A stretch of DNA of 64,000 nt from Chloroflexota bacterium (lineage in GTDB: Bacteria > Chloroflexota > Anaerolineae > JAAYZQ01). The notes beneath the pieces were generated by a model. It saw only the letters and a program-made list of their open reading frames with translations. It ran no database searches and was not told the DNA's origin. Position numbers and translations under genes: made by a program. This document shows, piece by piece, positions 15,683 through 25,424 of the stretch (positions within the stretch are counted from its first letter, which is position 1; the number at the start of each line of letters is the position of its first letter). The stretch covers positions 1 to 64,000 of the forward strand of contig JAGVRI010000012.1 of the NCBI GenBank assembly GCA_018606645.1, written 5' to 3'.

Positions 15683-18178
15683 TCACTTCTGAAGCCCCTC
15701 GACGATGCGTACATAGCGGTCCGCCAGATCGCGGACTTCGCCGGCCGACCGCGCTTCGGCATAGATATGGAATTTCGGATAATCAGGATCGGGCAGGACC
15801 AGCACCCATTCCCTCTCGCCCAGCAAGATCTTGATCCCGTCGATGAGTTCGGCGCGACGGTCTTTGTACTGCTCATTCAGGAGGCGCATGACGGTGCCCT
15901 TGACCTCCCACGGACAGGAAACGTCCCGATGTTCGAGGTAGAACGCAGGCAACTTGCTCACGACCTCGGCCAGGGATGTCTGCTGGATGGCCAGGAACTC
16001 CAGCAGTTTGACAATGGCCATCATCCCGTCAATGGTCGGCTGGAACTGAGGAAACACATAGTTGCCAGAGCCATCAGCCGCCATGATCACTCCTTCGCAG
16101 GCGGACATCTCCATCAGGTCATGGGAATCTACCTTACAGCGGACGATCCGTCCTGCCCACTGGTTGGCGATCTGATCAAAGATGCTGGGCATGTGGACCG
16201 GCACGACGATAGTGCCTCCTGGATGGGTCTGGAGCGCCAGGCTTGCCATCGCTGCGCTGGCGATCGGCTCCGGGACATAGCGCCCTTGGTGATCGACGAT
16301 AAAGATCTTTTCTCCTCCCACGTCCAGACGGGCTCCCAGGTGGGCATCCAACACCCCGGTGATCAGGGTGAGTTTCTTGAGTTCTTGATCGAACTCTTCC
16401 GGCGGCACGGACATCTTTTCACCGTCTACGTGAGACGCGAGGGGAATGACCTCCACGCCCAACGCGCTCAGGATCGAAGGGAGCACCTCCGCCGAGGGGG
16501 CATAGGCATAGTCCACCACGATCCGGAAGCCAGCCTGGCGGATCGCCTCGGTGTTGACGGCAGCCAGAAATCCCTTGGTGTAGGTCTCAACGACCTGAGG
16601 AGCGTATTCGATCGTTCCGATCTCGTTCAAATATACCCGTCGGAAATCCTCCCGGAAAAAGATCCGCTCGATATTCCGTTCCACATTTTTGTTCAAATTG
16701 CGTCCCTGTCCGTCAAAAAAACGGATGTCCACCACCCGCTGGTCAAAGGGGGAGAGGCGCACATGAACGCCACCCGCCGCATGAGAGACCCGGGTATAGT
16801 AGCGGGCCACCGGGATCGGCACAGAACGCAGGTCCTGGACGTGAATGCCGGCCGACGGCAGGCCGGAGATGATGGCCCGCTTAATCATCCGCGGACTGCG
16901 ATGGGGGTCGCGGTTGATCGTTGCGGTGCTCCCCTTGGGGAGGGTTGCGCCAAATGCAGCACCCAACTTGGCGGCAAACTCAGGAGTCAGGTCGACATTG
17001 ACCACCCCGGTCACCCCGAAACGTCCAAAAAGCACCCGGCGTCCCCGAGCGCCCCAGATGATGCTTGTCTTGACCGTTGCCCCCGCCTCGATCTCTTTTT
17101 CCGGCCAGATCTTGACGTTGGCGTGGAGGACCGCCCCCTCACCGACGATCGAATTGTCGCCGAGCACCACTCCCTCAAACAGGACCGCCTTGCTTTTGAC
17201 GGTGCATTGTCGGCCGACGATGGCACCGCGGATCTCGGCCCCTTCGCCGATATAGGAATTCCGCCAGATAATGCTTCGGTCGATATGGGCCCGGTTATCG
17301 ACGATGGTGTAATGGCGGATCACCGTGGGACCGTGGATAATGACCCCGCCCTTGATCTTGACCGCGTTGCCCAGATAGATCGGCCCGTAGAGTTGAGCAT
17401 CCGGAGCGATCTCGACACCCTCACCAACCCAGACATCCCCGCCGATATGCTTCCCGGGTTCCTCGGTGCGGACGCGGCGGTAGAGCACGTCGCTGTTGGC
17501 CCGCATGTACTCGGCGATATCTCCCACATCTGTCCAACTGCCGTCGGCGACGTACCCATACAGGGCCCGGCCTGCTTTCATCAGTTGAGGAAACACATCT
17601 TTGCTCCAGTCGGTCGGGACGCCCTCTTCAATCAGGTCCAACACCGCCGGCTCGATCACATAGATGCCGGTGTTGACCGTATCCGAGATGACTTCACCCC
17701 ACGATGGCTTTTCCAGGAACTGGGTGATTCGGCCATCGGCATCGGTGATGATCACTCCATATTCCAGGGGATTGGGCACCCGATAGAGGGTGATGGTCGC
17801 CTCCGCTTTCTTTTCTTGGTGAAAGGCAATGACCTGTTCCAGGTTGATATCGGTGACGGCGTCGCCGCTGATGATCAGGAACGTGTCATCCAGGTATTCC
17901 TGGGCATTCTTGACGCTGCCGGCGGTGCCCAAGGGGGTTTCTTCGACCGCATAACGGATCTCCATCCCCAGGCTATGGCCGTCGCCAAAATAGCTCTGGA
18001 TGGCCTCCGGCATGAAGTGAAGGGTAACCACCACCTCCGTAATGCCATGGCGCTTCAGGAGGTCCAGAATATGGCCCATCACCGGTTTGGCGACCATGGG
18101 GACCATCGGTTTGGGTCGGCCAATCGTCAGGGGACGCAACCGAGAACCTTCACCACCTGCCATCACGACTGCTTTCAT
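15683..18178 (-). CDS. Sugar-1-phosphate nucleotidyltransferase fused to a degenerate phosphomannomutase-like domain
   Basis: An 831-residue protein. Residues 1-235 are a nucleotidyltransferase ([12 protein letters not shown] pyrophosphorylase motif, SGDAVTDI metal Asp, [15 protein letters not shown]). Residues about 250-370 are a left-handed beta-helix of hexapeptide repeats. From about 380 the fold follows alpha-D-phosphohexomutases, but the phosphoserine loop (TASHNP) is replaced by [15 protein letters not shown] and the metal loop (DGDxDR) by DVGGEK. It is likely a mannose-1-phosphate guanylyltransferase-type enzyme (GMPPA/GMPPB-like) with a non-catalytic or regulatory mutase domain. It is 28 bp after the ASKHA ferredoxin gene, in a leftward operon. 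Confidence 0.85.
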   Translation of the reverse strand: MKAVVMAGGEGSRLRPLTIGRPKPMVPMVAKPVMGHILDLLKRHGITEVVVTLHFMPEAIQSYFGDGHSLGMEIRYAVEETPLGTAGSVKNAQEYLDDTFLIISGDAVTDINLEQVIAFHQEKKAEATITLYRVPNPLEYGVIITDADGRITQFLEKPSWGEVISDTVNTGIYVIEPAVLDLIEEGVPTDWSKDVFPQLMKAGRALYGYVADGSWTDVGDIAEYMRANSDVLYRRVRTEEPGKHIGGDVWVGEGVEIAPDAQLYGPIYLGNAVKIKGGVIIHGPTVIRHYTIVDNRAHIDRSIIWRNSYIGEGAEIRGAIVGRQCTVKSKAVLFEGVVLGDNSIVGEGAVLHANVKIWPEKEIEAGATVKTSIIWGARGRRVLFGRFGVTGVVNVDLTPEFAAKLGAAFGATLPKGSTATINRDPHRSPRMIKRAIISGLPSAGIHVQDLRSVPIPVARYYTRVSHAAGGVHVRLSPFDQRVVDIRFFDGQGRNLNKNVERNIERIFFREDFRRVYLNEIGTIEYAPQVVETYTKGFLAAVNTEAIRQAGFRIVVDYAYAPSAEVLPSILSALGVEVIPLASHVDGEKMSVPPEEFDQELKKLTLITGVLDAHLGARLDVGGEKIFIVDHQGRYVPEPIASAAMASLALQTHPGGTIVVPVHMPSIFDQIANQWAGRIVRCKVDSHDLMEMSACEGVIMAADGSGNYVFPQFQPTIDGMMAIVKLLEFLAIQQTSLAEVVSKLPAFYLEHRDVSCPWEVKGTVMRLLNEQYKDRRAELIDGIKILLGEREWVLVLPDPDYPKFHIYAEARSAGEVRDLADRYVRIVEGLQK

Positions 18179-18205
18179 CAGATCTCTCCTCTCGTACAGG
18201 TCTGC

Positions 18206-19837
18206 TTAACCGGAAGTCTCAGCAGACAAGTCCATGGCTTCGATGAAGCGTCGGTTAAAGTCAGGATCCAGGTCCAGATCGATCTGCTCGGCCTGGACTG
18301 CGATCCGCTCTCCACGGGCAAATTCCGCATCGTTCAGGAACAGGGCGGCACCCAGGCCGGCGCCATTGGCTGAGGGTTCGACAATGGACGGGTCCACCGG
18401 TGGGATCATTCCCAGGTCCACCACTGCTTCCACATTCAACTGGCTGCCAAAAGAGCCGGTCAGGATCACCCGCTGCAGGTCGCCAGGGGCGAGACCCAGC
18501 CGGGACAGGAGGATTTCAGCAGCCGTTCGGATGGCTCCCTTGGCCTTTTGCAGCTCTCGGATGTCATGTTGGGTCAGGTACAGGGACACTCGGCGGGCCT
18601 GTTCGGGTGATTCTGCTCCGGTGAGGTCCACCGCCTGATCGGTGACCAGGAACCGGCGCACCCCTTTCTCATCCACGTCGAGGCGGTGACCAAAGGTAGG
18701 ATGCTCCCTGGCCAGACGGCCGCTGCGGTCAATGACCCCCACCCGACGTAGCTGGTGGATCAATTCGAGCAACCCCGATCCGGTCAGACCCACTGGCGGG
18801 TGACCGCCAATGGTGGTCAGTTCCAATTCACCATTGGCGCTATCTGCCCTGACGCCGATAATGGCTCCGTCCACTGCCCGGGTGCCGCAGGAGATATTCA
18901 CCCCTTCGAACGCAGGACCGGCGGCGGTGGAAGCCACCACGATCCGCCTCCCATCGGTGACCATGACTTCGCCATTGGTACCCAGGTCAATCGCGGCCAT
19001 TGGGCCGGTAGCTCGATCAAAACCGTAATAGGCCAGACAGGCCAGTGCGTCGGAGCCGACAAAACCGCCAATGAGCGGCGGCAAAGCTACTCGGGCCTGG
19101 GGCGGAAAGGTGTCATCAAACAGGTGATCCGTTTCGCGAATGGCTGCCTTCAGATGGGGCTGGAAGGGGAGCCTCACCAGCGTATGCACTGGATACTGCA
19201 ACAGCAGGTGGTGCATGGCGCAGTTGCCAACGATAGTCACCTTCTGGATCCGTTCCCTGACACGGCGGCCGAGACCGAGTGCATCGATCGCCTGGACAAT
19301 CGAGGATCGGGCCAGCATGGAAAGTTGTCTGGCCATCTCGGGTCCGCGCATGGCCGCGGCCATGCGGGAAATGATATCAGCCCCAAAGGCGATCTGCTGG
19401 TTGAGGGCGGCGGCCCCCAGGCAGACCAGTCCCTCGTTCAACATCACCAGGAACGCCGCCACCGTGGTGCTGCCCAGGTCAATCGCTAACCCCAAGGGGC
19501 TATCGGATCGTTTGTAATCGTCGCACGCGCGAAAGATCTTGTTCGAGTAGACGACAATGGGCGCCAGAGTCACCGCCACATCGCCCCGCACCCGCGCCCG
19601 GCAGGCCAGGCGATAGCCGGCGGCGCGTTCTCCTTCGGTCAACCCGACCAACTCTTTTTCGTCCAGAGGGCTCAAGTCCCCTTGAGCGATCACTTTACAT
19701 TTCAGGCAGGTTCCCCGTCCGGCGCACGGCTGTTCGAGTGGCAACCCGGTCGCCACAATCGCCACTGCCAACGGATCGTTCTCCTGGACGGTGACCGAGC
19801 GTGTATCAGCGCCGTAGCTTACGGTGACGCGAGCCAT
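18206..19837 (-). CDS. Corrinoid-protein activating ferredoxin/ASKHA ATPase (RACo/RamA-like, DUF4445)
   Basis: A 543-residue cytosolic protein. An N-terminal [2Fe-2S] ferredoxin domain has the cysteines CAGRGTCLKC and a fourth in LACRARV. A linker and an ASKHA-type ATPase domain follow (AIDLGSTTVAAFLV phosphate-1, AIDLGTNGEV, and the GSFGSQL region). Proteins of this family use ATP to reduce inactive Co(II) corrinoid back to Co(I). It directly follows a pterin methyltransferase (55 bp), which fits a methyl-transfer system, but no corrinoid protein is encoded in the window. ATG 19837 has GGAGGG-like spacing. Confidence 0.9.
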   Translation of the reverse strand: MARVTVSYGADTRSVTVQENDPLAVAIVATGLPLEQPCAGRGTCLKCKVIAQGDLSPLDEKELVGLTEGERAAGYRLACRARVRGDVAVTLAPIVVYSNKIFRACDDYKRSDSPLGLAIDLGSTTVAAFLVMLNEGLVCLGAAALNQQIAFGADIISRMAAAMRGPEMARQLSMLARSSIVQAIDALGLGRRVRERIQKVTIVGNCAMHHLLLQYPVHTLVRLPFQPHLKAAIRETDHLFDDTFPPQARVALPPLIGGFVGSDALACLAYYGFDRATGPMAAIDLGTNGEVMVTDGRRIVVASTAAGPAFEGVNISCGTRAVDGAIIGVRADSANGELELTTIGGHPPVGLTGSGLLELIHQLRRVGVIDRSGRLAREHPTFGHRLDVDEKGVRRFLVTDQAVDLTGAESPEQARRVSLYLTQHDIRELQKAKGAIRTAAEILLSRLGLAPGDLQRVILTGSFGSQLNVEAVVDLGMIPPVDPSIVEPSANGAGLGAALFLNDAEFARGERIAVQAEQIDLDLDPDFNRRFIEAMDLSAETSG

Positions 19838-19891
19838 GGAGGGTAATCCACCTTTTCACTCTGCATTCAGAAGGACCGGTCCGAGTCCTGC

Positions 19892-20752
19892 TCAGGCCTG
19901 TTTCCGTTGGCGGAAGGCCCGGATGTAGCGCATCGCATACTCATCGCGACCCAGAGCCAGGTCCGCGGCCAGGATATAGGGCCGCACCTTGGCCGCATCG
20001 ACAATCGGGCAGTTGACCCCTCGCGAGATGGCGATGGCCAGGAACACCCCGTTAAGCGTCTCCCGGTCGGGCAGTCCAAAGGAAACATTGCTCGCTCCCA
20101 GGGCCAGATTCACTCCTAATTCCTCTTTCACCAGGCGGATGGCTTCCAAGGTCACCCAGCCCGCTTTGGAATCGGCCCCCATCGTCAGAGCCAGACAGTC
20201 GATCAGAATATCCTCTCGAGGAATGCCGAAAGATTCGGCCCGGGCGATGATTTTGCGGGCCACTTCCAGGCGTCTCTCCGGCGTCTTGGGGATGCCTTCG
20301 TCGTCCATACACAGACCGATGACCGCGGTCCGGTACTCAGCCACCAGCGGCAGCACCCGCGCCAGACTCGCTTCTTCGCCGTTTACCGAATTGACCAGGG
20401 GTTTGCCATTCGGATTGATCTCTTTGTGGACGGCCAACGCGGCTGCCAAGGCCTGGCCATTCGGGGTGTCAATCGCCACCGGCACCTCGACCGTTTCCAG
20501 AACCAACCGGACCGCTTTGGGCAGCAAATCCACTTCGTCAACTCCGGCTGCTCCAACGTTGACATCCAGGATGTCAGCCCCGGCCGCCACCTGGGCAATC
20601 GCCTCTTGACGGACGATCTCCAGGTCGCCAGCGAGCAAGGCGGCGGCCAGTCTACTCTTGCCGGTGGGGTTGATCCGCTCACCCAGGATCACGGTTGGAC
20701 CTCCATCTTCGATGACTACTGTCTTGCCGGTGCCTCTGAGTATGGTTTTCAC
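19892..20752 (-). CDS. Methyltetrahydrofolate:corrinoid methyltransferase (pterin-binding TIM barrel)
   Basis: A 286-residue protein with a pterin-binding domain of the DHPS/MetH/AcsE type: GERINPTG, GADILDVNVG (the DVN acid), VAIDTPN, KPLVNSVNGE and LALGASNVSFGLP. AcsE moves the methyl of methyl-THF to a corrinoid protein in the Wood-Ljungdahl pathway; related MtgA-type enzymes work in betaine demethylation. Together with the RACo-like gene downstream this points to corrinoid-dependent C1 transfer. The start is GTG 20752 with a strong GGAGG site 5 nt upstream. Confidence 0.88.
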   Translation of the reverse strand: MKTILRGTGKTVVIEDGGPTVILGERINPTGKSRLAAALLAGDLEIVRQEAIAQVAAGADILDVNVGAAGVDEVDLLPKAVRLVLETVEVPVAIDTPNGQALAAALAVHKEINPNGKPLVNSVNGEEASLARVLPLVAEYRTAVIGLCMDDEGIPKTPERRLEVARKIIARAESFGIPREDILIDCLALTMGADSKAGWVTLEAIRLVKEELGVNLALGASNVSFGLPDRETLNGVFLAIAISRGVNCPIVDAAKVRPYILAADLALGRDEYAMRYIRAFRQRKQA

Positions 20753-20870
20753 GATTGCCTCCTGATATCTCGAATTCTTGGGGTTAGAATAATTGGATGA
20801 TCTGATCCACCCTTCCTTCAGAACTTCCAGCCAGTCACCGGGTCATGCGTTATATTCCTTCGGTAGTTTG

Positions 20871-20899
20871 GGTATACCATGGCTGATAGCGGTTGTCAA
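20871..20899 (-). promoter_or_regulatory. Promoter of the methyltransferase/RACo/nucleotidyltransferase operon
   Basis: TTGACA (20894-20899), 17-bp spacer, TATACC (20871-20876), giving a leader of about 110 nt before GTG 20752. No riboswitch motif was recognised in the leader. Confidence 0.75.
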
Positions 20900-20907
20900 A
20901 TCTATCA

Positions 20908-22479
20908 TTACGATGCTAACAGGGTCAGGACCCCGATTACCCCGCTCAGGATCAGGCCGACAGGCAAGGTCTTCCTGAAAACCTCTCCTTCCCGTCCGGC
21001 CAGCCCGGCGGTGCTGCAGCCCAGGATAATCTTGGCTGGAGCGAGCATGGACCCCAATGAACCCCCTGTGGTCTGGGCGGCCAGGATCACCGGCACCTCG
21101 ACGCCGAGCAGTGTAGCAGTGTGTTGTTGCAGAGGGGCAAAGACCACGTTCGAGTTCGTGTTGCTGCCGGTCATGAACGCGCCCAACAGCCCGATAAAGG
21201 GCGCCATCAGGGGATAGAGGGGGCCGGCCACCTGGCTGAGGCCTCTGGCCAGAAGATCGATCATCCCACTGTGGTCCATCGCGGTGGCCATCCCCACCAT
21301 CGAGAAAATGCCGATAGTGGCCGGCGTTGCACTGCGGACGGTGCGTCGGACAATGCGCCGTGCTGCTCCAGAGGAGTAGCGGCCGGTCCACCGATAGACC
21401 AGATACGAGATCCCCGAAACGTAGGCCAACAACGCTCCCGCGTGCCCAAAGAGGCTGACGGCGCGGCTGGGACCGGCAGCGGTCCCCCACCCATAGCGGG
21501 TCTGGACTTCGGGCACCTGCACCTGGATCTGAACCTGGTTCAGCGCCCGGTGCAAGCAGGGCCAAAACTCGGCGACGGCGACCACCACGATGAGAAGGAG
21601 GTAGGGCGCCAGGGCGAACCCCAACGGCATGGGAGGACGGTCCTCGGCCCCGCTGTGCAAAGCGAGGAACCCTCCGGCTGTTTGAGACCGATAGCGCGGC
21701 AGCCGGGTGACAAGGGCGCCCACCAGCAGCCCGGCCAGGCCTGCGCCAAAACCGGCCAAGGTCCACAAACCACTCACCGCCAACCCGCCCTGGACGCTGG
21801 CCATCGCGACTCCAATCAGCAACAGAGCGGGCCAACCTCGCCGCAGGGCACTCCCCTGTCCAAACACCCAGGCAACGGCAATGCCATTGCCCAGACAGGC
21901 CACCCCCAGGGATAGAGCAGACCAGGGGGCCAGGAGATTGCCTGGCAGGTTGGTGGCTGCCATCAATGCCTGAAACGACGAAGCCATGTCACCAAAGGTC
22001 ACCGACCAAGAATGGCCGATGGCAACCGTTGCCACAGCCACCACCGGGCTGAATCCGAGTCCGATCAGCAGTGGTGCGACCACGGCGATGGGCACACCAA
22101 ATCCGGCCACCCCTTGCAAGAAGGCACTAAACACCCAGGCCAGGAGCAGCAATTGCATGGTCGGCTCGGAGGTCAGCTTCGTGATCCCCTGTCCAATGGC
22201 AGCAATCGCCCCGGCCTCATCCACGACGCGGTAGAGGACCAGGGCCATCCAAATAATATACAGCACGTAGAGGCTGAGCCATACGCCTCGCACCTGGGAG
22301 TAGAACAGCACCTCCTTGCCGGCCCCAAAGGATAACCAGGATACGATGATGGCGATGAGCCAGCCCACCGGTCCCGCCCGATCTCCTCCCAGGCGAAGGC
22401 CGATCATCAGGATCAGCACGGCGGCGATCGGAGAAAAGGCAAGCAGCCAATTCAGGATAGTGACCGGTGGCGTTTGCAT
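20908..22479 (-). CDS. lctP: LctP-family lactate permease
   Basis: About 523 residues with 12 or more hydrophobic spans and the family features GVAGFGVPIAVVAPLLIGLG, IGHSWSVTFGDMASSF and GSNTNSNVVFAPLQ. LctP imports lactate or glycolate with protons. ATG 22479 is preferred over the longer non-ATG start. It lies 72 bp after the trans-sulfuration enzyme gene. A lactate substrate would fit the lactate/malate dehydrogenase-like gene at 63.5 kb, but the two are not linked. Confidence 0.92.
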   Translation of the reverse strand: MQTPPVTILNWLLAFSPIAAVLILMIGLRLGGDRAGPVGWLIAIIVSWLSFGAGKEVLFYSQVRGVWLSLYVLYIIWMALVLYRVVDEAGAIAAIGQGITKLTSEPTMQLLLLAWVFSAFLQGVAGFGVPIAVVAPLLIGLGFSPVVAVATVAIGHSWSVTFGDMASSFQALMAATNLPGNLLAPWSALSLGVACLGNGIAVAWVFGQGSALRRGWPALLLIGVAMASVQGGLAVSGLWTLAGFGAGLAGLLVGALVTRLPRYRSQTAGGFLALHSGAEDRPPMPLGFALAPYLLLIVVVAVAEFWPCLHRALNQVQIQVQVPEVQTRYGWGTAAGPSRAVSLFGHAGALLAYVSGISYLVYRWTGRYSSGAARRIVRRTVRSATPATIGIFSMVGMATAMDHSGMIDLLARGLSQVAGPLYPLMAPFIGLLGAFMTGSNTNSNVVFAPLQQHTATLLGVEVPVILAAQTTGGSLGSMLAPAKIILGCSTAGLAGREGEVFRKTLPVGLILSGVIGVLTLLAS

Positions 22480-22550
22480 GATGGGCGTTCTGGAAGACGG
22501 TGCGAGGTAGCAAATGGTCAACGATGGGCTTAACTTGAAGGGATGCTTCC

Positions 22551-23756
22551 CTACTGCCGCACGACTTGCTCCAGCGCCTGGGAGAGATCGGCAATGATGT
22601 CCTGAGCATCCTCAATCCCCACGCTGAGACGCACCAATCCTTCTCGGATACCCAGCGCCGCGCGGACGTCAGGGTCAAGTTGCCGATGAGAAGAGTGAGC
22701 TGGATACAGGGTCAGGCTATAGATATCGCCCATGGTCGTCGCCGGGAGCACCAGGTCCAGCGCTTCCATGAAACGAAAGACCTCGGCCTGACCTGCCCCA
22801 CGCAATTCGAAACTGAGCATTCCGCCAAAGCCTCGGTCAGCAAAGAGTCGCGCTGCCACCGCGTGCTGAGGGTGGCTGGGCAGGCCGGGATAGTTCACCT
22901 GGGCCACGGCCGGGTGGTCAGATAGCCATTTGGCGACGGTTTGGGCGTTGGCGCAATGCTGCCGCATGCGCAACGGCAGGGTCTTGATCCCTCGCAGCAC
23001 CAGCCACGCCTCTTGAGGGCCCAGGTTGGCTCCCAGCAGCTTCTGTCGTTCCCGCAGATCGCGGCCTCGGTCGGCGGAACAGGCGATGACGCCAGCCATC
23101 ACATCTCCATGGCCCCCCAGGTATTTCGTCGCTGAATGAACGACGTAATCCGCTCCGTGCGCCAGGGGACGGAAGAGATAGGGACTGGCGAAGGTGTTGT
23201 CCACTACAAAGCTGACTCCCGCTGCGCTGGCCATTTGCGCCAGGGTGGGGATATCGGCGACCTTGATCAATGGATTCGAGATGGTCTCGCACAGGAGAAC
23301 GGCAGGCCGTTCGGCGGTCAGGGCCTGCTCCACCTGGTTCAGGTCGGTAATATCCACAAAGCGGGTGCGAACCCCCAGGGTGGTGAACAGTCTATCGAGC
23401 AAGGCGTAGGTGGCACCGTAGAGGTCGCCCGCGGCGACGATCGTGGTTCCAGCCCGCACCCCGGCCCCGAGCAAAGCGGCATGGATGGCTGCCATCCCTG
23501 AGGCAAAGGCCACGGCGTCTTCGGCTCCCTCCAACGTGGCGACGGCCTGCTCCAGGGCATGGACGGTGGGGCTCCCATAGCGCGGGTACACATAGCCGGT
23601 TCGTGTCCCGCCGAATACGCCATCCAGGTCCATCATGCTGTCATACAGGTAACCTACTGAGTGGTAGATAGGAGTGCTGACCGGAGTAAAGTCGGGTCTG
23701 GACGTTCGTTCCCCGGCATGGACCGCCTGGGTAAAGATGCTCTTGTCACTTAACAT
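22551..23756 (-). CDS. Cys/Met-metabolism PLP enzyme (cystathionine gamma-synthase/lyase family)
   Basis: About 401 residues. This is a fold-type-I PLP enzyme with YPRYGSPTVHALE, the TISNPL segment, VVDNTFASPY (PLP-ring Asp) and the Schiff-base Lys in SATKYLGGHGD. The C-terminus SLTLYPAHSSHRQL carries the substrate-carboxylate Arg region. Members make or cleave cystathionine, O-acylhomoserine or methionine; sequence alone does not settle which. It is 31 bp after pstB on the same strand, so it may be co-transcribed with the phosphate transporter. Confidence 0.9.
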   Translation of the reverse strand: MLSDKSIFTQAVHAGERTSRPDFTPVSTPIYHSVGYLYDSMMDLDGVFGGTRTGYVYPRYGSPTVHALEQAVATLEGAEDAVAFASGMAAIHAALLGAGVRAGTTIVAAGDLYGATYALLDRLFTTLGVRTRFVDITDLNQVEQALTAERPAVLLCETISNPLIKVADIPTLAQMASAAGVSFVVDNTFASPYLFRPLAHGADYVVHSATKYLGGHGDVMAGVIACSADRGRDLRERQKLLGANLGPQEAWLVLRGIKTLPLRMRQHCANAQTVAKWLSDHPAVAQVNYPGLPSHPQHAVAARLFADRGFGGMLSFELRGAGQAEVFRFMEALDLVLPATTMGDIYSLTLYPAHSSHRQLDPDVRAALGIREGLVRLSVGIEDAQDIIADLSQALEQVVRQ

Positions 23757-23786
23757 GCTCCGTTTCCTTTCCTTAGCCACAGGTCG

Positions 23787-24548
23787 TTAACCGAAACGCC
23801 CGGTGATATAATCCTCTGTGCGGCGATCGCGCGGCCGGGTAAAGATCTGCTCGGCCGAGCCCATCTCTACCAACTGACCATTCAGTAGAAACACGGCCAG
23901 ATCGGCGATACGGGCTGCCTGTTGCACACTGTGCGGCACCATCACAATGGTATAATGGGCCTTGAGTTCCGCCAGGGAGCTTTCCACTTTGGCAGTGGAC
24001 AGCGGATCGAGACCCGAAGTGGGATTGTCCAGGAGGATCACCTCCGGTTCCAGAGCCAGGATGCGCGCCAGGCAAAGCCGCTGCTGCTGCCCGCCCGACA
24101 AGCGCATGGCCGGCTCGTAGAGCCGGTCCTTCACTTCGTCCCACAGGGCGGCCTGGCGCAAGCTCTGCTCCACTCTGGCATCGAGAAGCTCCTTGCGCGA
24201 CTCGCCTTGCATACGGAGGCCATAGACAACATTCTCATAGATGGTCAGGGGCAGGGGGATCGGTAGCGCAAACACCATTCCGACACGGCGACGCAACTCA
24301 GTTACATCCACCGTGGGGCCATAAATATCCTGTCCATCCAACAGGATCTGTCCGGTCATCTCGGTCTCTTCGTTCTCGATCAGATCGTTCAATCGGTTCA
24401 GGCAACGGAGCAAGGTGCTCTTGCCGGCGTGGGACGGACCAAAGATCACGGTGATCTCGTTGGCCGGGATGTCCAGCGTCACGTCGCGCAATGCGACCGT
24501 GTCGTTATATCGAAATGTGAGGTGGTGGATAGAGATTTTGGCTACCAC
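23787..24548 (-). CDS. pstB: Phosphate ABC transporter ATP-binding protein
   Basis: A 253-residue ATPase. It has Walker A GPSHAGKST, the Q-loop region, signature LSGGQQQRLCLARI, Walker B EVILLDNPTSGLD (with Asn in place of the usual catalytic Glu neighbour EP) and the H-loop near VMVPHS. It energises high-affinity phosphate import. GTG start 24548 overlaps the pstA stop by 7 nt. The ABC signature is standard, but Walker B reads LLDNPTS rather than the common LLDEPTS, which could lower hydrolysis or reflect lineage variation. Confidence 0.93.
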   Translation of the reverse strand: MVAKISIHHLTFRYNDTVALRDVTLDIPANEITVIFGPSHAGKSTLLRCLNRLNDLIENEETEMTGQILLDGQDIYGPTVDVTELRRRVGMVFALPIPLPLTIYENVVYGLRMQGESRKELLDARVEQSLRQAALWDEVKDRLYEPAMRLSGGQQQRLCLARILALEPEVILLDNPTSGLDPLSTAKVESSLAELKAHYTIVMVPHSVQQAARIADLAVFLLNGQLVEMGSAEQIFTRPRDRRTEDYITGRFG

Positions 24549-25387
24549 TGCCGTCTCCGGCGAAAGCGACTCCGGATCATCGTTGCCACCACATTCATGC
24601 TCAACACCAAAATCAACAGCACCAAAGCGGTGCCGTACTGCACCTGGAGCGGCATGCCCGGCACCTGGGTGGAGATCACGTACAGATGGTACGGTAAAGC
24701 CATCGTCTGATCGAGCGGGCTGCGGGGCAGTTGAGGCAGGTAAAAGGCCGCCGCGGTAAAGAGGATCGGGGCGGTCTCACCAGCGGCGCGCTCCAGGCCG
24801 AGGATGATGCCCGTCAGGATACCGGGCAGGGCATTCGGCAGGACGAGCTGGCGCACGGTCTGCCAGCGGGTTGCGCCAAGGCTCCGGCTGACGACCCGGA
24901 ACCGCTGCGGCACGGCCAGGAGCGCTTCCTCAGCGGTGGAGATGACCACCGGCAGGGTCATCAACCCCAAGGTCAGGCTACCGGCCACAATGCTCGTCCC
25001 CAGTCGCAACGACAGCACAAACAGCCCCAGCCCAAACAACCCGTACACCACGGAGGGGATGCCGGCTAGGTTAATGATCGCCAGGCGGATGGCCCGGGTG
25101 AGCCAGGTATCCCGGGCATATTCGGCCAGGTAGATCGCGGCGCCGACGGCGATGGGGATGCTGACAATCGCCGTCCCAAAGGTCAACACGACGGTACCCA
25201 CGATCGCGGGTAAGATGCCTCCCTCTTTCATGCCATGATGCGGAAAAGTGGTCAGAAATTCCCAGTTGATAGCGCCTATCCCCTGGACGACGATATAGGC
25301 CACCACCAGGACGATCGGCACCACCACGATCACTGCCAGGATGGTCAGGATAGCGAAAGCGATCCGTTGACTCTTTTGGCGCGACAC
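24542..25387 (-). CDS. pstA: Phosphate ABC transporter permease PstA
   Basis: A 281-residue inner-membrane permease with six spans, an INWEFLT segment after the first span and the EAA loop (RVVSRSLGATRWQTVRQLVL). It forms the channel with PstC. It follows pstC by 37 bp and overlaps pstB. Confidence 0.95.
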   Translation of the reverse strand: MSRQKSQRIAFAILTILAVIVVVPIVLVVAYIVVQGIGAINWEFLTTFPHHGMKEGGILPAIVGTVVLTFGTAIVSIPIAVGAAIYLAEYARDTWLTRAIRLAIINLAGIPSVVYGLFGLGLFVLSLRLGTSIVAGSLTLGLMTLPVVISTAEEALLAVPQRFRVVSRSLGATRWQTVRQLVLPNALPGILTGIILGLERAAGETAPILFTAAAFYLPQLPRSPLDQTMALPYHLYVISTQVPGMPLQVQYGTALVLLILVLSMNVVATMIRSRFRRRRQW

Positions 25388-25424
25388 AGCCGTTCTACCT
25401 CAGGAGATAGTCAAAATCCACGAT

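Noticed and set aside
15674..18373. An 899-aa plus-strand ORF opposite the nucleotidyltransferase gene
   Set aside because: Antisense frame kept open by GC-rich codon use; no recognisable domain, whereas the minus-strand protein has clear motifs.
20753..20865. Riboswitch (cobalamin or SAM) in the methyltransferase leader
   Set aside because: The 110-nt leader has no B12-box, SAM-type core or clear stem set; only a strong ribosome site is visible.
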